Source of the DNA: Subtercola boreus | Lineage (GTDB): Bacteria; Actinomycetota; Actinomycetes; Actinomycetales; Microbacteriaceae | DNA: 64,000 nt | Direction: 5' to 3' | Assembly (NCBI RefSeq): GCF_006716115.1 | Contig: NZ_VFOO01000001.1 | Span: 2,170,001-2,234,000 of the forward strand | Part shown: positions 26,164 through 34,035 of the stretch, piece after piece | Layout: each line of letters starts with the position of its first letter | How positions within the stretch are numbered: position 1 is the first letter of the stretch | Position numbers and translations under genes: made by a program | Notes under the pieces: model-generated | Databases searched by the model: none | What the model was told of the DNA's origin: nothing | Seen by the model: the letters and a program-made list of their open reading frames with translations, nothing else

Positions 26164-28656
26164 GTGCCCAGACCTTCCCATCGGACCACATCTCTCAGCC
26201 TCGTCAGGCTCATCAGGCTCATGAGGCTCATGAGGCTCAGGAGAACCGCGGGCATCCTCGCTGCGGCGGCCATTCTGGCGGGAACCGTCGTCGCGCTCCC
26301 CAGCACAGCGAACGCCGCAACGACGGTGGTCGTCTCCGACATCTTCAACCGGACCACCAGCTCGGGCTGGGGCAGCGCCTCGCCGGGAGGGGCGTACTCG
26401 ACGTCGGGTTCCGCCCGTTTCACGGTCGGCGCAAGTGTGGCGAGGATCTCCGGGCTGGCCCCCGCGACGGCGGCTTCCGCCTCCCTCGGCTCGGTCTCGG
26501 CACAGGATGTCAACATGGCGGCGACGATCATGGTGCCGGCATCACCGATCACCGTCTACCCGGCCTTCGAACTGCGCCGGCAGACGAACGGCGACCTCTA
26601 TCGTGCGAGCCTGCAGGTGGGATCCAGCGGTAACCTCGCGATCCAGCTCTCGCGCACCTCGGGGGGCGTCGACACCGCGCTCTCGCGTGTTCCGCTCCCC
26701 TTCACCGCTCTCTGGGCGACATCCATCGCACTGGAATTCCAGGTCACCGGCAGCGGCTCGAGCGTGCAGGTCGCAGCGCGGGCCTGGAAGGCCGGAACCA
26801 CCAGACCGGGCTGGCAGAGCGTCATCACCGACACCTCGGGCAGCCGTATCCGGTCGGCCGGATCGGTGGGCATCTTCGAGTACGCGGGCCGTTCCAACGC
26901 CGCCGCAACGAGCACCGGCTTCGACAAGCTGACGGTCACGAACGGGGTGGGTGCCGCGACGATCGTTCCGCCGGTCACCGCTCCGCCCGTCACCACGCCT
27001 CCCGTCTCCAGCACGCCGACTCCACCCGACACGACAGGCAAGGGCTCTGCGCAGGTCGGAACCACCGCGTACGCGGTCCCGGCCACCGCGATCGTCGTCG
27101 CCGTGGCATCCGGCAGCGACTCGAACACCGGCAGTCTCGCCCGACCTCTGAAGACCGTCGCCGCGGCCATCGCGAAAGCCGCCAGCGGCCAGACCATCGT
27201 GCTGAGGGCCGGCACTTACCACGAGTCAGTCACCGTTCCCGCCCAGAAGAAGCTGACGATCCAGTCGTATCCGAACGAGGCCGTGTGGTTCGACGGCAGC
27301 AGCCAGGTCACCGCGTGGAGCAGATCGGGAACGGTCTGGAAGGCGAGCTGGTCGTTCTTCCCCTCGAACTCGGTTCTCGGGGTCGCAGACAACCCGCGTT
27401 TCGTCGATGCGTCCAAGCCAATGGCCGGACGACCCGACCAGGTCTTCGTCGATGGCGCCGCCCTCACCCAGGTGGGTTCGGCAGCAGCGGTCACCGCCGG
27501 CACGTTCTTCCCGGATCCGGGCTCGAAGACGGTCACGATCGGCACGGATCCCACGACGAAGTCCGTGCGGGTGAGCAACCTCGGCACCGCCCTTGTCGTG
27601 AACGGGCCCGGCACGGTGCTGCAGGGCTTCGGAGTTCGCCGTTACGCCACGACCTACGCCCAGCAGGGCGCCGTCGGGCTCTACAACGACAACCTGACCG
27701 TGCGCAACCTGGTCATCGAAGACAACGCGATGATCGGGATCCGTGCCTGGAACAACAACCTGCTGGTCGACCATGTCACCTTCCAGCGCAACGGGATGCT
27801 GGGCATCGTCGCTACGACGTCGTACAACTCGACCATCCGGAACTCCGTCTTCACCGTCAACAACAACCAGCGGTTCAAGACCGAGCCGGAGGCGGGCGGC
27901 GCGAAGATCGCCCGGTCGCGCGGATTCACCTTCACGAACAACGACACCAGCAACAACTTCGGCACCGGCCTGTGGTTCGACGAATCGTCGTACGACCTCA
28001 CCGTGACCAACAACACCTCGATCGGGAACACGCAGGCCGGAATCGAGATCGAACTCTCCGCGAAGGCGATCGTCGCAGGCAATGATGTGTCGAACAACCC
28101 CTACGGCCTCTACATCGTCGACTCCAGCGACCTGAAGGTCTTCAACAACAGGTTCGACAAAGAGGGCCAGATGGGCATCCGCATCGTGCAGGATGAACGG
28201 CGCCAGTCCGACCCCTCGTGGCATGCGCAGGACCCCCGGCAGCCGATCCCTGATCCGACCGTGACCTGGATCGTCAAGAACATCCAGATCTCGAACAACG
28301 TGTTCGGCACCTGGCAGGGGTTCCAGGTCCTCGCCTGGGATTCGAAGACCGGGAGAACGGCCGACCAGATGAACATCACCCTCTCCGGCAACCTGTTCAA
28401 CCACCGGACGACGTTGAGCCAGGCGACGCTGGTCGCCTGGGGCACCGGAACCAACACCTTCGCACGCCTCGACAGCGTGGCCGCCCTCATGGCGAAGAAC
28501 CCGGCCTGGGTGAACCAGGAGACCACGTCGGCCCTCCCTGTCTCGGCGATGGCGAGCGCGATCGTGGCCGCTGCCGCCAGCGCGGTGCCGCTGCCCGCCG
28601 ATGTGGCGGCCGCTGCCGGACAGGCGAAGGGTCTGAAGAAGGTCGGTCTGTTCTAG
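26164..28656 (+). CDS. Secreted right-handed parallel beta-helix protein
   Basis: The 830-aa protein starts at a GTG 5 nt after GAGGAG. The signal peptide (cut near ANA-AT, residue 51) has an unusually long basic n-region, RLIRLMRLMRLRR, made by a 9-bp tandem repeat. The FNRT...GG domain (about 57-265), also at the C-terminus of the protein encoded at 18807, comes next. A Pro/Thr linker leads to a pectate-lyase/NosD-like beta-helix (about 320-760, many NN-ending coils such as NNTSIGNTQAG). Beta-helix proteins of this type bind, cleave or epimerise polysaccharides. Placement in this locus suggests it acts on the exported polymer. Catalytic residues cannot be assigned. Confidence 0.85.
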   Translation: MPRPSHRTTSLSLVRLIRLMRLMRLRRTAGILAAAAILAGTVVALPSTANAATTVVVSDIFNRTTSSGWGSASPGGAYSTSGSARFTVGASVARISGLAPATAASASLGSVSAQDVNMAATIMVPASPITVYPAFELRRQTNGDLYRASLQVGSSGNLAIQLSRTSGGVDTALSRVPLPFTALWATSIALEFQVTGSGSSVQVAARAWKAGTTRPGWQSVITDTSGSRIRSAGSVGIFEYAGRSNAAATSTGFDKLTVTNGVGAATIVPPVTAPPVTTPPVSSTPTPPDTTGKGSAQVGTTAYAVPATAIVVAVASGSDSNTGSLARPLKTVAAAIAKAASGQTIVLRAGTYHESVTVPAQKKLTIQSYPNEAVWFDGSSQVTAWSRSGTVWKASWSFFPSNSVLGVADNPRFVDASKPMAGRPDQVFVDGAALTQVGSAAAVTAGTFFPDPGSKTVTIGTDPTTKSVRVSNLGTALVVNGPGTVLQGFGVRRYATTYAQQGAVGLYNDNLTVRNLVIEDNAMIGIRAWNNNLLVDHVTFQRNGMLGIVATTSYNSTIRNSVFTVNNNQRFKTEPEAGGAKIARSRGFTFTNNDTSNNFGTGLWFDESSYDLTVTNNTSIGNTQAGIEIELSAKAIVAGNDVSNNPYGLYIVDSSDLKVFNNRFDKEGQMGIRIVQDERRQSDPSWHAQDPRQPIPDPTVTWIVKNIQISNNVFGTWQGFQVLAWDSKTGRTADQMNITLSGNLFNHRTTLSQATLVAWGTGTNTFARLDSVAALMAKNPAWVNQETTSALPVSAMASAIVAAAASAVPLPADVAAAAGQAKGLKKVGLF
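26200..26244 (+). repeat. 9-bp in-frame tandem repeat in the signal-peptide coding region
   Basis: CTCGTCAGG, CTCATCAGG, CTCATGAGG, CTCATGAGG and CTCAGGAGA follow one another. They encode LVR-LIR-LMR-LMR-LRR-type triplets in the n-region of the signal peptide. Unit changes would stay in frame and change the charge and length of this region. Confidence 0.75.
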
Positions 28657-28677
28657 ACGGACGCACAGAAGTCCAGC

Positions 28678-28716
28678 GAAAGCCCCTGGAACGCGTAGCG
28701 CGTTCTGGGGGCTTTC
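28678..28716 (+). terminator. Strong hairpin terminator after the beta-helix gene
   Basis: GAAAGCCCC pairs with GGGGCTTTC, and inside it GAACGCG pairs with CGCGTTC around a TAG loop. The A-tract and T-tract at the two ends make it usable in both directions. Confidence 0.75.
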
Positions 28717-28841
28717 CCCGCCGGGCGACACCCGGTACTGTTGCGTGAATCTCCATCGCACCGATCCGCTTTCCTAGAGCGCCGGGGCGATATCGCATCG
28801 AACTCCGCCTCGCGCGTGTTCGACTAACCCGAAGTAGTCAC

Positions 28842-29318
28842 ATGAGCCCCAGAATCGGCTATGCCGCCGGCGCATTCGACCTGTTCCACGTGGGTCACCT
28901 GAACATCCTCAAGCACGCCAAAGCGAGCTGCGACTACCTGATCGCCGGTGTCGTCTCCGACGAGATGCTGCTGAAGAACAAGGGGATCTCACCCGTCGTG
29001 CCCCTCAACGAACGCCTCGAGATCGTGCGTCACATCAGCTACGTCGACGAAGCCCGGGCCGAGGTCGTCTCCGACAAGCTCGAGACCTGGCGGAGCATCC
29101 GGTTCGACGTGTTCTTCAAGGGAGACGACTGGCGCGGAACCGAGAAGGGGCAACAACTCGAGAGAGAGTTCGCCGAGGTCGGCGTCGAGGTCGTCTACTT
29201 TCCCTACACCGTGCACACCTCGAGCACCCGGCTCCGCCAGGCTCTCGACCTGCTGAGCGGACCGGCCGTCAGACTCCCGGCACACACCGGAGAACCCGCG
29301 GAAGTCCACGGTACGTGA
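28842..29318 (+). CDS. TagD-like glycerol-3-phosphate cytidylyltransferase family protein
   Basis: The 158-aa protein has the cytidylyltransferase motifs GAFDLFHVGHLNIL (residues about 10-23, with the HxGH nucleotide site), RLEIVRHISYVDE and DVFFKGDDW. It ends with YTVHTSSTRLR, matching the RTEGISTT segment of TagD. The family joins CTP to phosphorylated alcohols such as glycerol-3-phosphate. It is about 25 aa longer than TagD, with an unconserved tail. In this locus it could supply the CDP-linked donor for the phosphotransferase at 9845 (inference). The substrate is not proven. Confidence 0.82.
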   Translation: MSPRIGYAAGAFDLFHVGHLNILKHAKASCDYLIAGVVSDEMLLKNKGISPVVPLNERLEIVRHISYVDEARAEVVSDKLETWRSIRFDVFFKGDDWRGTEKGQQLEREFAEVGVEVVYFPYTVHTSSTRLRQALDLLSGPAVRLPAHTGEPAEVHGT

Positions 29319-29426
29319 CCGCGTGCACCGCGAGCCGGGAGGAGCGAAAATCGATGGGAGAGCATACACTGGCTAGGGTCAGTCGGAGAGCAGAGCGCGG
29401 CTGGCACCGCGATCGAGAGGCCTCCG

Positions 29427-29660
29427 ATGAGATCGACGAAATCCGGATCCCGGTGGCAGGCCGTCTGCCTGACGCCGGAGCATCGGTCGTTCTCCAGCAA
29501 GCCCATGGCGACCTACGCCGCGGCGGCCGCGGAGATGTCCCGCGAGCACCCGACCTGCGTGTACGAGATGGTGCTGGTCACCGTCGGGGTGAAAGACGAG
29601 CTGGCCGGTCCGCTGAACCAGTTCCTCGGCCACTCGGCCGACGAACTCGTCGGAGACTGA
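29427..29660 (+). CDS. Small hypothetical protein (77 aa)
   Basis: The frame has strongly G/C-biased third positions like its neighbours and contains a plausible folded core (WQAVCLTPEHRSFSSKPMAT, then CVYEMVLVTVG). This supports a real gene. I recognise no family. It lies between the TagD-like and acyltransferase genes in the same direction, after a TAGGGT -10-like box at 29374-29379, and may belong to the surface locus. Confidence 0.5.
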   Translation: MRSTKSGSRWQAVCLTPEHRSFSSKPMATYAAAAAEMSREHPTCVYEMVLVTVGVKDELAGPLNQFLGHSADELVGD

Positions 29661-29699
29661 CCGCGCGTCACCGCAGCTCGACACCCGGAGGGTGCTGAG

Positions 29700-30806
29700 A
29701 TGGACAGCACCGAAGTGGCCCCGCTCCGTACGAAGACCAAACTGAAGTACGAGGGCATCCAGGCGCTGCGTTTCATCGCCGCCATCCTCGTCGTGGTCAC
29801 CCACTCCACGCTCTACGCCCAGAATCGGCTCGACCCGTCCGTCGACGTGTGGCACTTCGGCGAAGTCGGGGTCGACCTGTTCTTCATCATCAGCGGCTTC
29901 GTGATGATGATCTCGACACGGTCGCTCGAGGGCACCCCGGACGGCTGGAAGCACTTCGGCATGCGCCGACTCGTTCGGATCGTCCCGATGTACTGGCTGG
30001 CGACGACCGTCAAACTGTTGACGCTGGTCGCTGTTCCCGGGCTGGTTCTGCATGCAGCCCTCAACCCCGGGAACACCGTTCTCTCGTACCTCTTCCTGCC
30101 CAGCCGCAACATCGACGGCTCTGTCGAACCCCTGCTCGGCGTCGGCTGGACCCTCGTCTTCGAGATGGCCTTCTACGCCATCTTCACCCTCGCCCTCCTG
30201 CTGCGCGTGAATGTGCTCCGGTTCTGTGCCATCGCTCTGAGCATCCTGGCGATCGCCAGCATCTGGCGCCCCAGCGGCGAATGGCCGGTGCCCACCTTCT
30301 ACCTCAACCCGATCGTGCTCTACTTCCTGGTGGGAATGATCATCGGCAAGTGGACCGGTGACAGGAAGCATCGGGACGCCCTCGCCTGGTTGCTCGGCGT
30401 GATCGGCCTCTGGACACTGATCAGCGTGGCGTCGAGCGTCGTCGACGGCAACAGCTGGCAGCCGGCCGGCCTGATCCGGAACGTCGCCTGCACCGCCCTC
30501 GTGGTCGCCATCGTGCTGCTGGAACCGGTGACCGGCCGGTTCGTCCCCCGCGCCGCGATCCACATGGGGGATGCGTCCTACTCGCTCTACCTGTTCCACC
30601 CTCTGCTGGCGCCGATCATCCCTGCCGTGCTCGCCGTCGTCGGCCTGAGGAGCGTGGGGGTCTCGATCGGGCTCAGCGTGGTGACCATGATCATCGCGGC
30701 GGCGCTCATCTACCGCTTCGTGGAGAGACCGCTCACGGCCTGGCTGCTGAGACGCCTGCCATCGGTTCGGAGAAAGGCCATCCCCGCCGAGCACACCTAT
30801 CGGTGA
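29700..30806 (+). CDS. OafA/YrhL-like acyltransferase family 3 membrane protein
   Basis: The 368-aa protein has about 10 membrane segments. The family motif is IQALRFIAAILVVVTHSTLY (about 20-39), with a conserved His. GVDLFFIISGFVMM follows, and RRLVRIVPMYWLAT marks the RxxR(I/F) P-x-Y-W signature. These enzymes O-acetylate or succinylate surface sugars, using an acyl donor across the membrane. GGAGGG precedes the ATG by 8 nt. It closes the polysaccharide locus and probably decorates its product. Confidence 0.87.
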   Translation: MDSTEVAPLRTKTKLKYEGIQALRFIAAILVVVTHSTLYAQNRLDPSVDVWHFGEVGVDLFFIISGFVMMISTRSLEGTPDGWKHFGMRRLVRIVPMYWLATTVKLLTLVAVPGLVLHAALNPGNTVLSYLFLPSRNIDGSVEPLLGVGWTLVFEMAFYAIFTLALLLRVNVLRFCAIALSILAIASIWRPSGEWPVPTFYLNPIVLYFLVGMIIGKWTGDRKHRDALAWLLGVIGLWTLISVASSVVDGNSWQPAGLIRNVACTALVVAIVLLEPVTGRFVPRAAIHMGDASYSLYLFHPLLAPIIPAVLAVVGLRSVGVSIGLSVVTMIIAAALIYRFVERPLTAWLLRRLPSVRRKAIPAEHTYR

Positions 30807-31174
30807 GCGGAACACCGCAGTGATCCGCTCACCTCGAGGGGAAACCGCGCACAGGGTAGACGGATTGTTTCGTCCCCATGCCCGGCCCTACCGCGCACCG
30901 GCGCTAGGAACACCAGCGGGCAGCTCTGTCCGCCGTTGGACACTCTCTACCGTATGTTCACCGGCCGTCCTTGGCACTCCCCCAGAACTGGGAGTACCGT
31001 ATGCCCCGGACAGGGCCGACACACGCTAGGCCCGATGTGGTTCGCCAGCGCGCTGATCCTCACCGCGAACTGCTCGCCGGCCTGCCTCCACGTCAACCCC
31101 GCGATGTCGACACAGGCGCGGCGTAGCGTAGGCGCGGAACGGCACCTCCGCCGCTCACGACGAGAGGCACACCG
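30807..31174. other. Intergenic region without a recognised gene
   Basis: Open frames here lack conserved content. The sequence TACCGTATG occurs twice (30948-30956 and 30995-31003), flanking an imperfect hairpin (ACTCCCCCAG...CTGGGAGT, 30976-30995). No T-run or clear promoter pair is visible. It separates the polysaccharide locus from the small genes that follow. Confidence 0.4.
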
Positions 31175-31303
31175 ATGACGGACACCGAACCGAAAGACGC
31201 TGACAACGCAGCCGCGCCAGCACCCACGCCCGACGCGGCGAAGCGCGAGCTGCAGGACGAACTCGACAGCATCCGCGCAACCGGAGAAGACCTGCACGGC
31301 TGA
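31175..31303 (+). CDS. Very small acidic hypothetical protein (42 aa)
   Basis: The ATG at 31175 has GAGAGG 7 nt upstream. The 42 codons keep the third-position bias of the neighbourhood and encode a highly charged, probably helical or disordered peptide (AAKRELQDELDSIRATGEDL). It ends 90 nt before the DoxX-like gene. There is no recognisable domain; it may be real but is unsupported by homology. Confidence 0.5.
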   Translation: MTDTEPKDADNAAAPAPTPDAAKRELQDELDSIRATGEDLHG

Positions 31304-31392
31304 GACCGCCGACCGCTTGACAGCCTGGCCGAGCGCTGGAGCGCAGTCCCGCACCGCGCCGCGCCCGGGCTCCGTGGGCTCTCGCCACCGTT

Positions 31393-31788
31393 TTGATCGC
31401 GCACGGGCTGCAAAAAGTGTCGAACGGGTTCGGAGCCACCGTGGAGGGTTTCGCGGGAATGGGCATCCCGTTCGCCGAGGCCGCTGCGGCCTTCACGATA
31501 GCGGTCGAACTGGCTGGCGGGCTGCTCCTCGCGCTCGGTGCGTTCACGGCGGTCGCGGGCATCCTCGTCGCCGTCGCCATGGCGGGCGCCCTCGTCTTCG
31601 CGCACGCCGGTTCGGGCGTCTTCGCCGCCGACGGCGGTTGGGAACTCGTCGGGATGATCGGGGCGACCGGCCTCGTGCTCGCCGCGGTCGGCGCCGGCCG
31701 GCTCAGCGTCGACGGGTTGCTCGGTCGCGGTGCCGCGCGGTCGCGCACGCGTCGTCCGGCTCGCCGCTCCCGCGCCGCCACCGCGTAG
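31393..31788 (+). CDS. DoxX-family membrane protein, N-terminus uncertain or lost
   Basis: The 131-aa frame contains the DoxX core IAHGLQKVSNGFG, then three to four hydrophobic segments and a basic tail. DoxX proteins are small four-helix membrane proteins linked to thiol or redox homeostasis. The only in-frame start is a TTG at 31393. However, the upstream codons back to a TGA at 31318 (RARAPWALATV) read like the missing first helix without any start codon. The gene may have a frameshifted N-terminus or use an unusual start. Confidence 0.6.
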   Translation: MIAHGLQKVSNGFGATVEGFAGMGIPFAEAAAAFTIAVELAGGLLLALGAFTAVAGILVAVAMAGALVFAHAGSGVFAADGGWELVGMIGATGLVLAAVGAGRLSVDGLLGRGAARSRTRRPARRSRAATA

Positions 31789-31801
31789 TCCGGGCACGGC
31801 G

Positions 31802-31807
31802 TACTCT
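31802..31807 (+). promoter_or_regulatory. -10 box TACTCT, probable leaderless promoter
   Basis: TACTCT is followed by 6 nt (GGGCGG) and the ATG at 31814. The spacing is identical to that at 846-858 and supports the shorter start for this gene. Confidence 0.45.
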
Positions 31808-31813
31808 GGGCGG

Positions 31814-32452
31814 ATGCCCCCACCGAGCACCGCCCGCACCACCCTGCTCGGCGGGTTCGGTATCGTGATCGCGATGCTCGTGCCCCTCGTCGGCTCCCTC
31901 GATCCGACCTGGCCGCGCATCCCCGGCAGCCAGCTGCTGTCGTGGATGATCTTCGCCGTCGCCCTCGGCATCCTCGCTTTCGGCGTGCCCGGCGAGAGCG
32001 GCATCGTGGGCGACTCCGTCGTGGGGCGGGTGGCGTTGTTCGTCTTCGGCATCCACCAGTTGGTGCTCGGCATCGCGAGCACCGTCACCCCGGTGCCCAC
32101 CGACCCGGTGAGCGCCAAGGCCCAGGCCGGCTCGACAGCCTCGATCGTCGGCGGCTGGGTCTTCGAGGCGATCCTCGTCGCCGGACTGGTCGCCGCGGCG
32201 GTCGCGGCCGTCGTCATCGTGCGGGCGGGCCTCCTCGGCGGGCCGGCACGCTGGGCGCTCCTGCCGGTGCCCCTCGTCGACGCGATCGGGCTGGTGCTGC
32301 TCTTCGTGCCGGTGCAGGAGGTGGCGCTTGTCGGTGCCCAGCTCAGCGAGGCGGTGTTCGTGCTGCTGGCGCTCGTCGGCGCGGCGTACGCGCTCGACGG
32401 GCGGTGGCCGGCCATCCGCCGCTGGCTGCGCCTCGTGAACGAGAAGTGGTGA
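31814..32452 (+). CDS. Six-helix integral membrane protein of unknown function
   Basis: The 212-aa protein has about six hydrophobic segments, short loops and a C-terminus ending RRWLRLVNEKW. I do not recognise a family. The ATG at 31814 is preferred over an in-frame start at 31730 because of the leaderless-type -10 box. It is convergent with the TerD gene: both stop codons sit in one inverted repeat. Confidence 0.7.
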   Translation: MPPPSTARTTLLGGFGIVIAMLVPLVGSLDPTWPRIPGSQLLSWMIFAVALGILAFGVPGESGIVGDSVVGRVALFVFGIHQLVLGIASTVTPVPTDPVSAKAQAGSTASIVGGWVFEAILVAGLVAAAVAAVVIVRAGLLGGPARWALLPVPLVDAIGLVLLFVPVQEVALVGAQLSEAVFVLLALVGAAYALDGRWPAIRRWLRLVNEKW

Positions 32453-32474
32453 CCCGCACCCGCGCGCCGGGTCA
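32450..32474. terminator. Inverted repeat spanning two convergent stop codons
   Basis: TGACCCG (32450-32456) and CGGGTCA (32468-32474) form a perfect 7-bp stem. It contains the TGA of the membrane-protein gene and, on the other strand, the TGA of the TerD gene. No T-run is present. It is a plausible bidirectional terminator. Confidence 0.45.
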
Positions 32475-33050
32475 GTCCAGCGGCACGCCGAAGTCCTTCG
32501 CGATGCCCGCGAGGCCGGCCTCGTAGCCCTGACCGACCGCGCGGAACTTCCACTCGCCGCCGTGGCGGTAGATCTCCGCGAACAGCATGGCCGTCTCGCG
32601 CGACGCGTCTTCGGTGAGGTCGTAGCGCACGATCTCCTCGAGGTTCTGGTCGAGCACCCGGCAGAAGGCGGATCGGACCTGGCCGAAGTTCTGCCGCCGG
32701 TTGTCGGCGTCGTAGATGGAGACCGCGATGACGATCTTCTGCACGTCGGCAGCGACAGCCATCAGGTCGATGGTGATCTGCTCGTCGTCGCCGTCCCCCT
32801 CGCCCGTGCGGTTGTCGCCCTGGTGCACGACCGAACCGTCGGGTGTCGACGTCTGGTTGTAGAAGATGAAGTCGTCGCTCGAGCGGATCTTCCCGGTGGC
32901 CGCGACCAGGATCGCCGAGGCATCCAGATCGAACTGTTCGCCGGCCGTCGTGCGCGGGTCCCAGCCCAGTCCGACCGTCGCGATGGTCAGCCCGGGGCTG
33001 GTCTTGGTGAGCGAGAGGTTTGCGCCTTTGGAGAGGCTGAGTCCTGCCAT
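32472..33050 (-). CDS. TerD family protein
   Basis: The 192-aa protein matches the TerD fold: [12 protein letters not shown] at the start, GWDPR, then [20 protein letters not shown] and [12 protein letters not shown], which hold the acidic residues of the two calcium sites. [13 protein letters not shown] and [14 protein letters not shown] complete the fold. TerD/TerE proteins are linked to tellurite, phage and stress resistance as calcium-binding cytosolic proteins. Here it stands alone without the rest of a ter operon. A CATAAT -10-like box lies at 33115-33120. Confidence 0.9.
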   Translation of the reverse strand: MAGLSLSKGANLSLTKTSPGLTIATVGLGWDPRTTAGEQFDLDASAILVAATGKIRSSDDFIFYNQTSTPDGSVVHQGDNRTGEGDGDDEQITIDLMAVAADVQKIVIAVSIYDADNRRQNFGQVRSAFCRVLDQNLEEIVRYDLTEDASRETAMLFAEIYRHGGEWKFRAVGQGYEAGLAGIAKDFGVPLD

Positions 33051-33281
33051 CGGGTTGATGCTCCTTCGGAATCCTGTGTCGACGGGCCGTCCGGGCCGTG
33101 ATGTCGATCACTCCATTATGGAACGTGCCCGGGGGCTGCCGCCCATCTCACTCACCCGCCCACCGACGGCCGGCGCGCCGCCCGTACTGCGACAGGTTCG
33201 TCGTTCCCCAGAATGACCAGCCCGATCGCGAGGGCTGCGTCGAGCACGGACGCAGCCCTCGCACGGCCCCCACCGGCCGGA

Positions 33282-34010
33282 TCAGATGCTGGCCGTGACC
33301 CCGCCATCCGCAGTGAACTCGGAGCCCGTCGAATAGCTCGACGCATCCGAGGCCAGGAACAACACGAGCTGGGACAGCTCACCCGGGCGACCGAGCCGCT
33401 TCATGGGGATCGACTCGGCCAGAGCATCCATCTCCTCTGCATTGCCGTTGTTGACCATCGGCGTGTCGATCGATCCGGGATGCACCGAGTTCACCCGGAT
33501 CCCGTACTGCGCGAACTCGAGGGCTGCCGTTTTGGTCATCCCTCTCACCGCGAACTTCGACGCGTTGTATCCGATGGCGTTCGGAATGCCCACCATTCCC
33601 GCGATGGAGGAGATGTTGACGATCGAGCCGCCACCCGCCTTCCTCATCGACGGCAGCACGGCCTTCATCCCGAGGAACACCGCGACCTGGTTGACGTCGA
33701 TCAGTTTGCGGTAGGTCGCCTCGCTCATCTCTTCGATCGGCTGGTTGATCGTGATTCCCGCGTTGTTGACCAGAACGCCGATCGGCCCGAAGGCCGCCTC
33801 GGTCTTCGTCACGACGTCGAGCCAGTCGGTTTCGCGCACTACGTCATGTCTGATGAACCGCACACTCCCGCCGAGCTCTTCGGAGAGCTTCTCGCCCGCC
33901 GACTCGTTGAGATCGGTGAAGACCACCCGTGCGTCCTCATCGACAAAAGCCCTCACGTGGGAGGCGCCCATTCCCTGGGCGCCTCCCGTGATCAGTACGG
34001 TCTTGTCCAT
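33282..34010 (-). CDS. SDR dehydrogenase, hydroxysteroid/cyclic-alcohol type
   Basis: The 242-aa classical SDR has TGGAQGMG (about 8-15), NNAG (about 84-87), a catalytic Ser (SSIAG) and YNASK, and ends with TADGG. The sequence is close in style to 3-alpha/20-beta-hydroxysteroid and cyclopentanol dehydrogenases, which oxidise ring or side-chain alcohols with NAD. It is the last gene of the leftward operon with the epoxide hydrolase and monooxygenase, so it probably oxidises the diol made there (inference). The ATG at 34010 is chosen; the longer frame adds no conserved residues. Confidence 0.83.
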   Translation of the reverse strand: MDKTVLITGGAQGMGASHVRAFVDEDARVVFTDLNESAGEKLSEELGGSVRFIRHDVVRETDWLDVVTKTEAAFGPIGVLVNNAGITINQPIEEMSEATYRKLIDVNQVAVFLGMKAVLPSMRKAGGGSIVNISSIAGMVGIPNAIGYNASKFAVRGMTKTAALEFAQYGIRVNSVHPGSIDTPMVNNGNAEEMDALAESIPMKRLGRPGELSQLVLFLASDASSYSTGSEFTADGGVTASI

Positions 34011-34035
34011 CAGTCCCTGTTTCCTTCCGACTCCG

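Noticed and set aside
31093-33111. Minus-strand open frame of 672 codons across the DoxX, membrane-protein and TerD genes
   Set aside because: It overlaps three better supported genes on both strands and has no recognisable domain.
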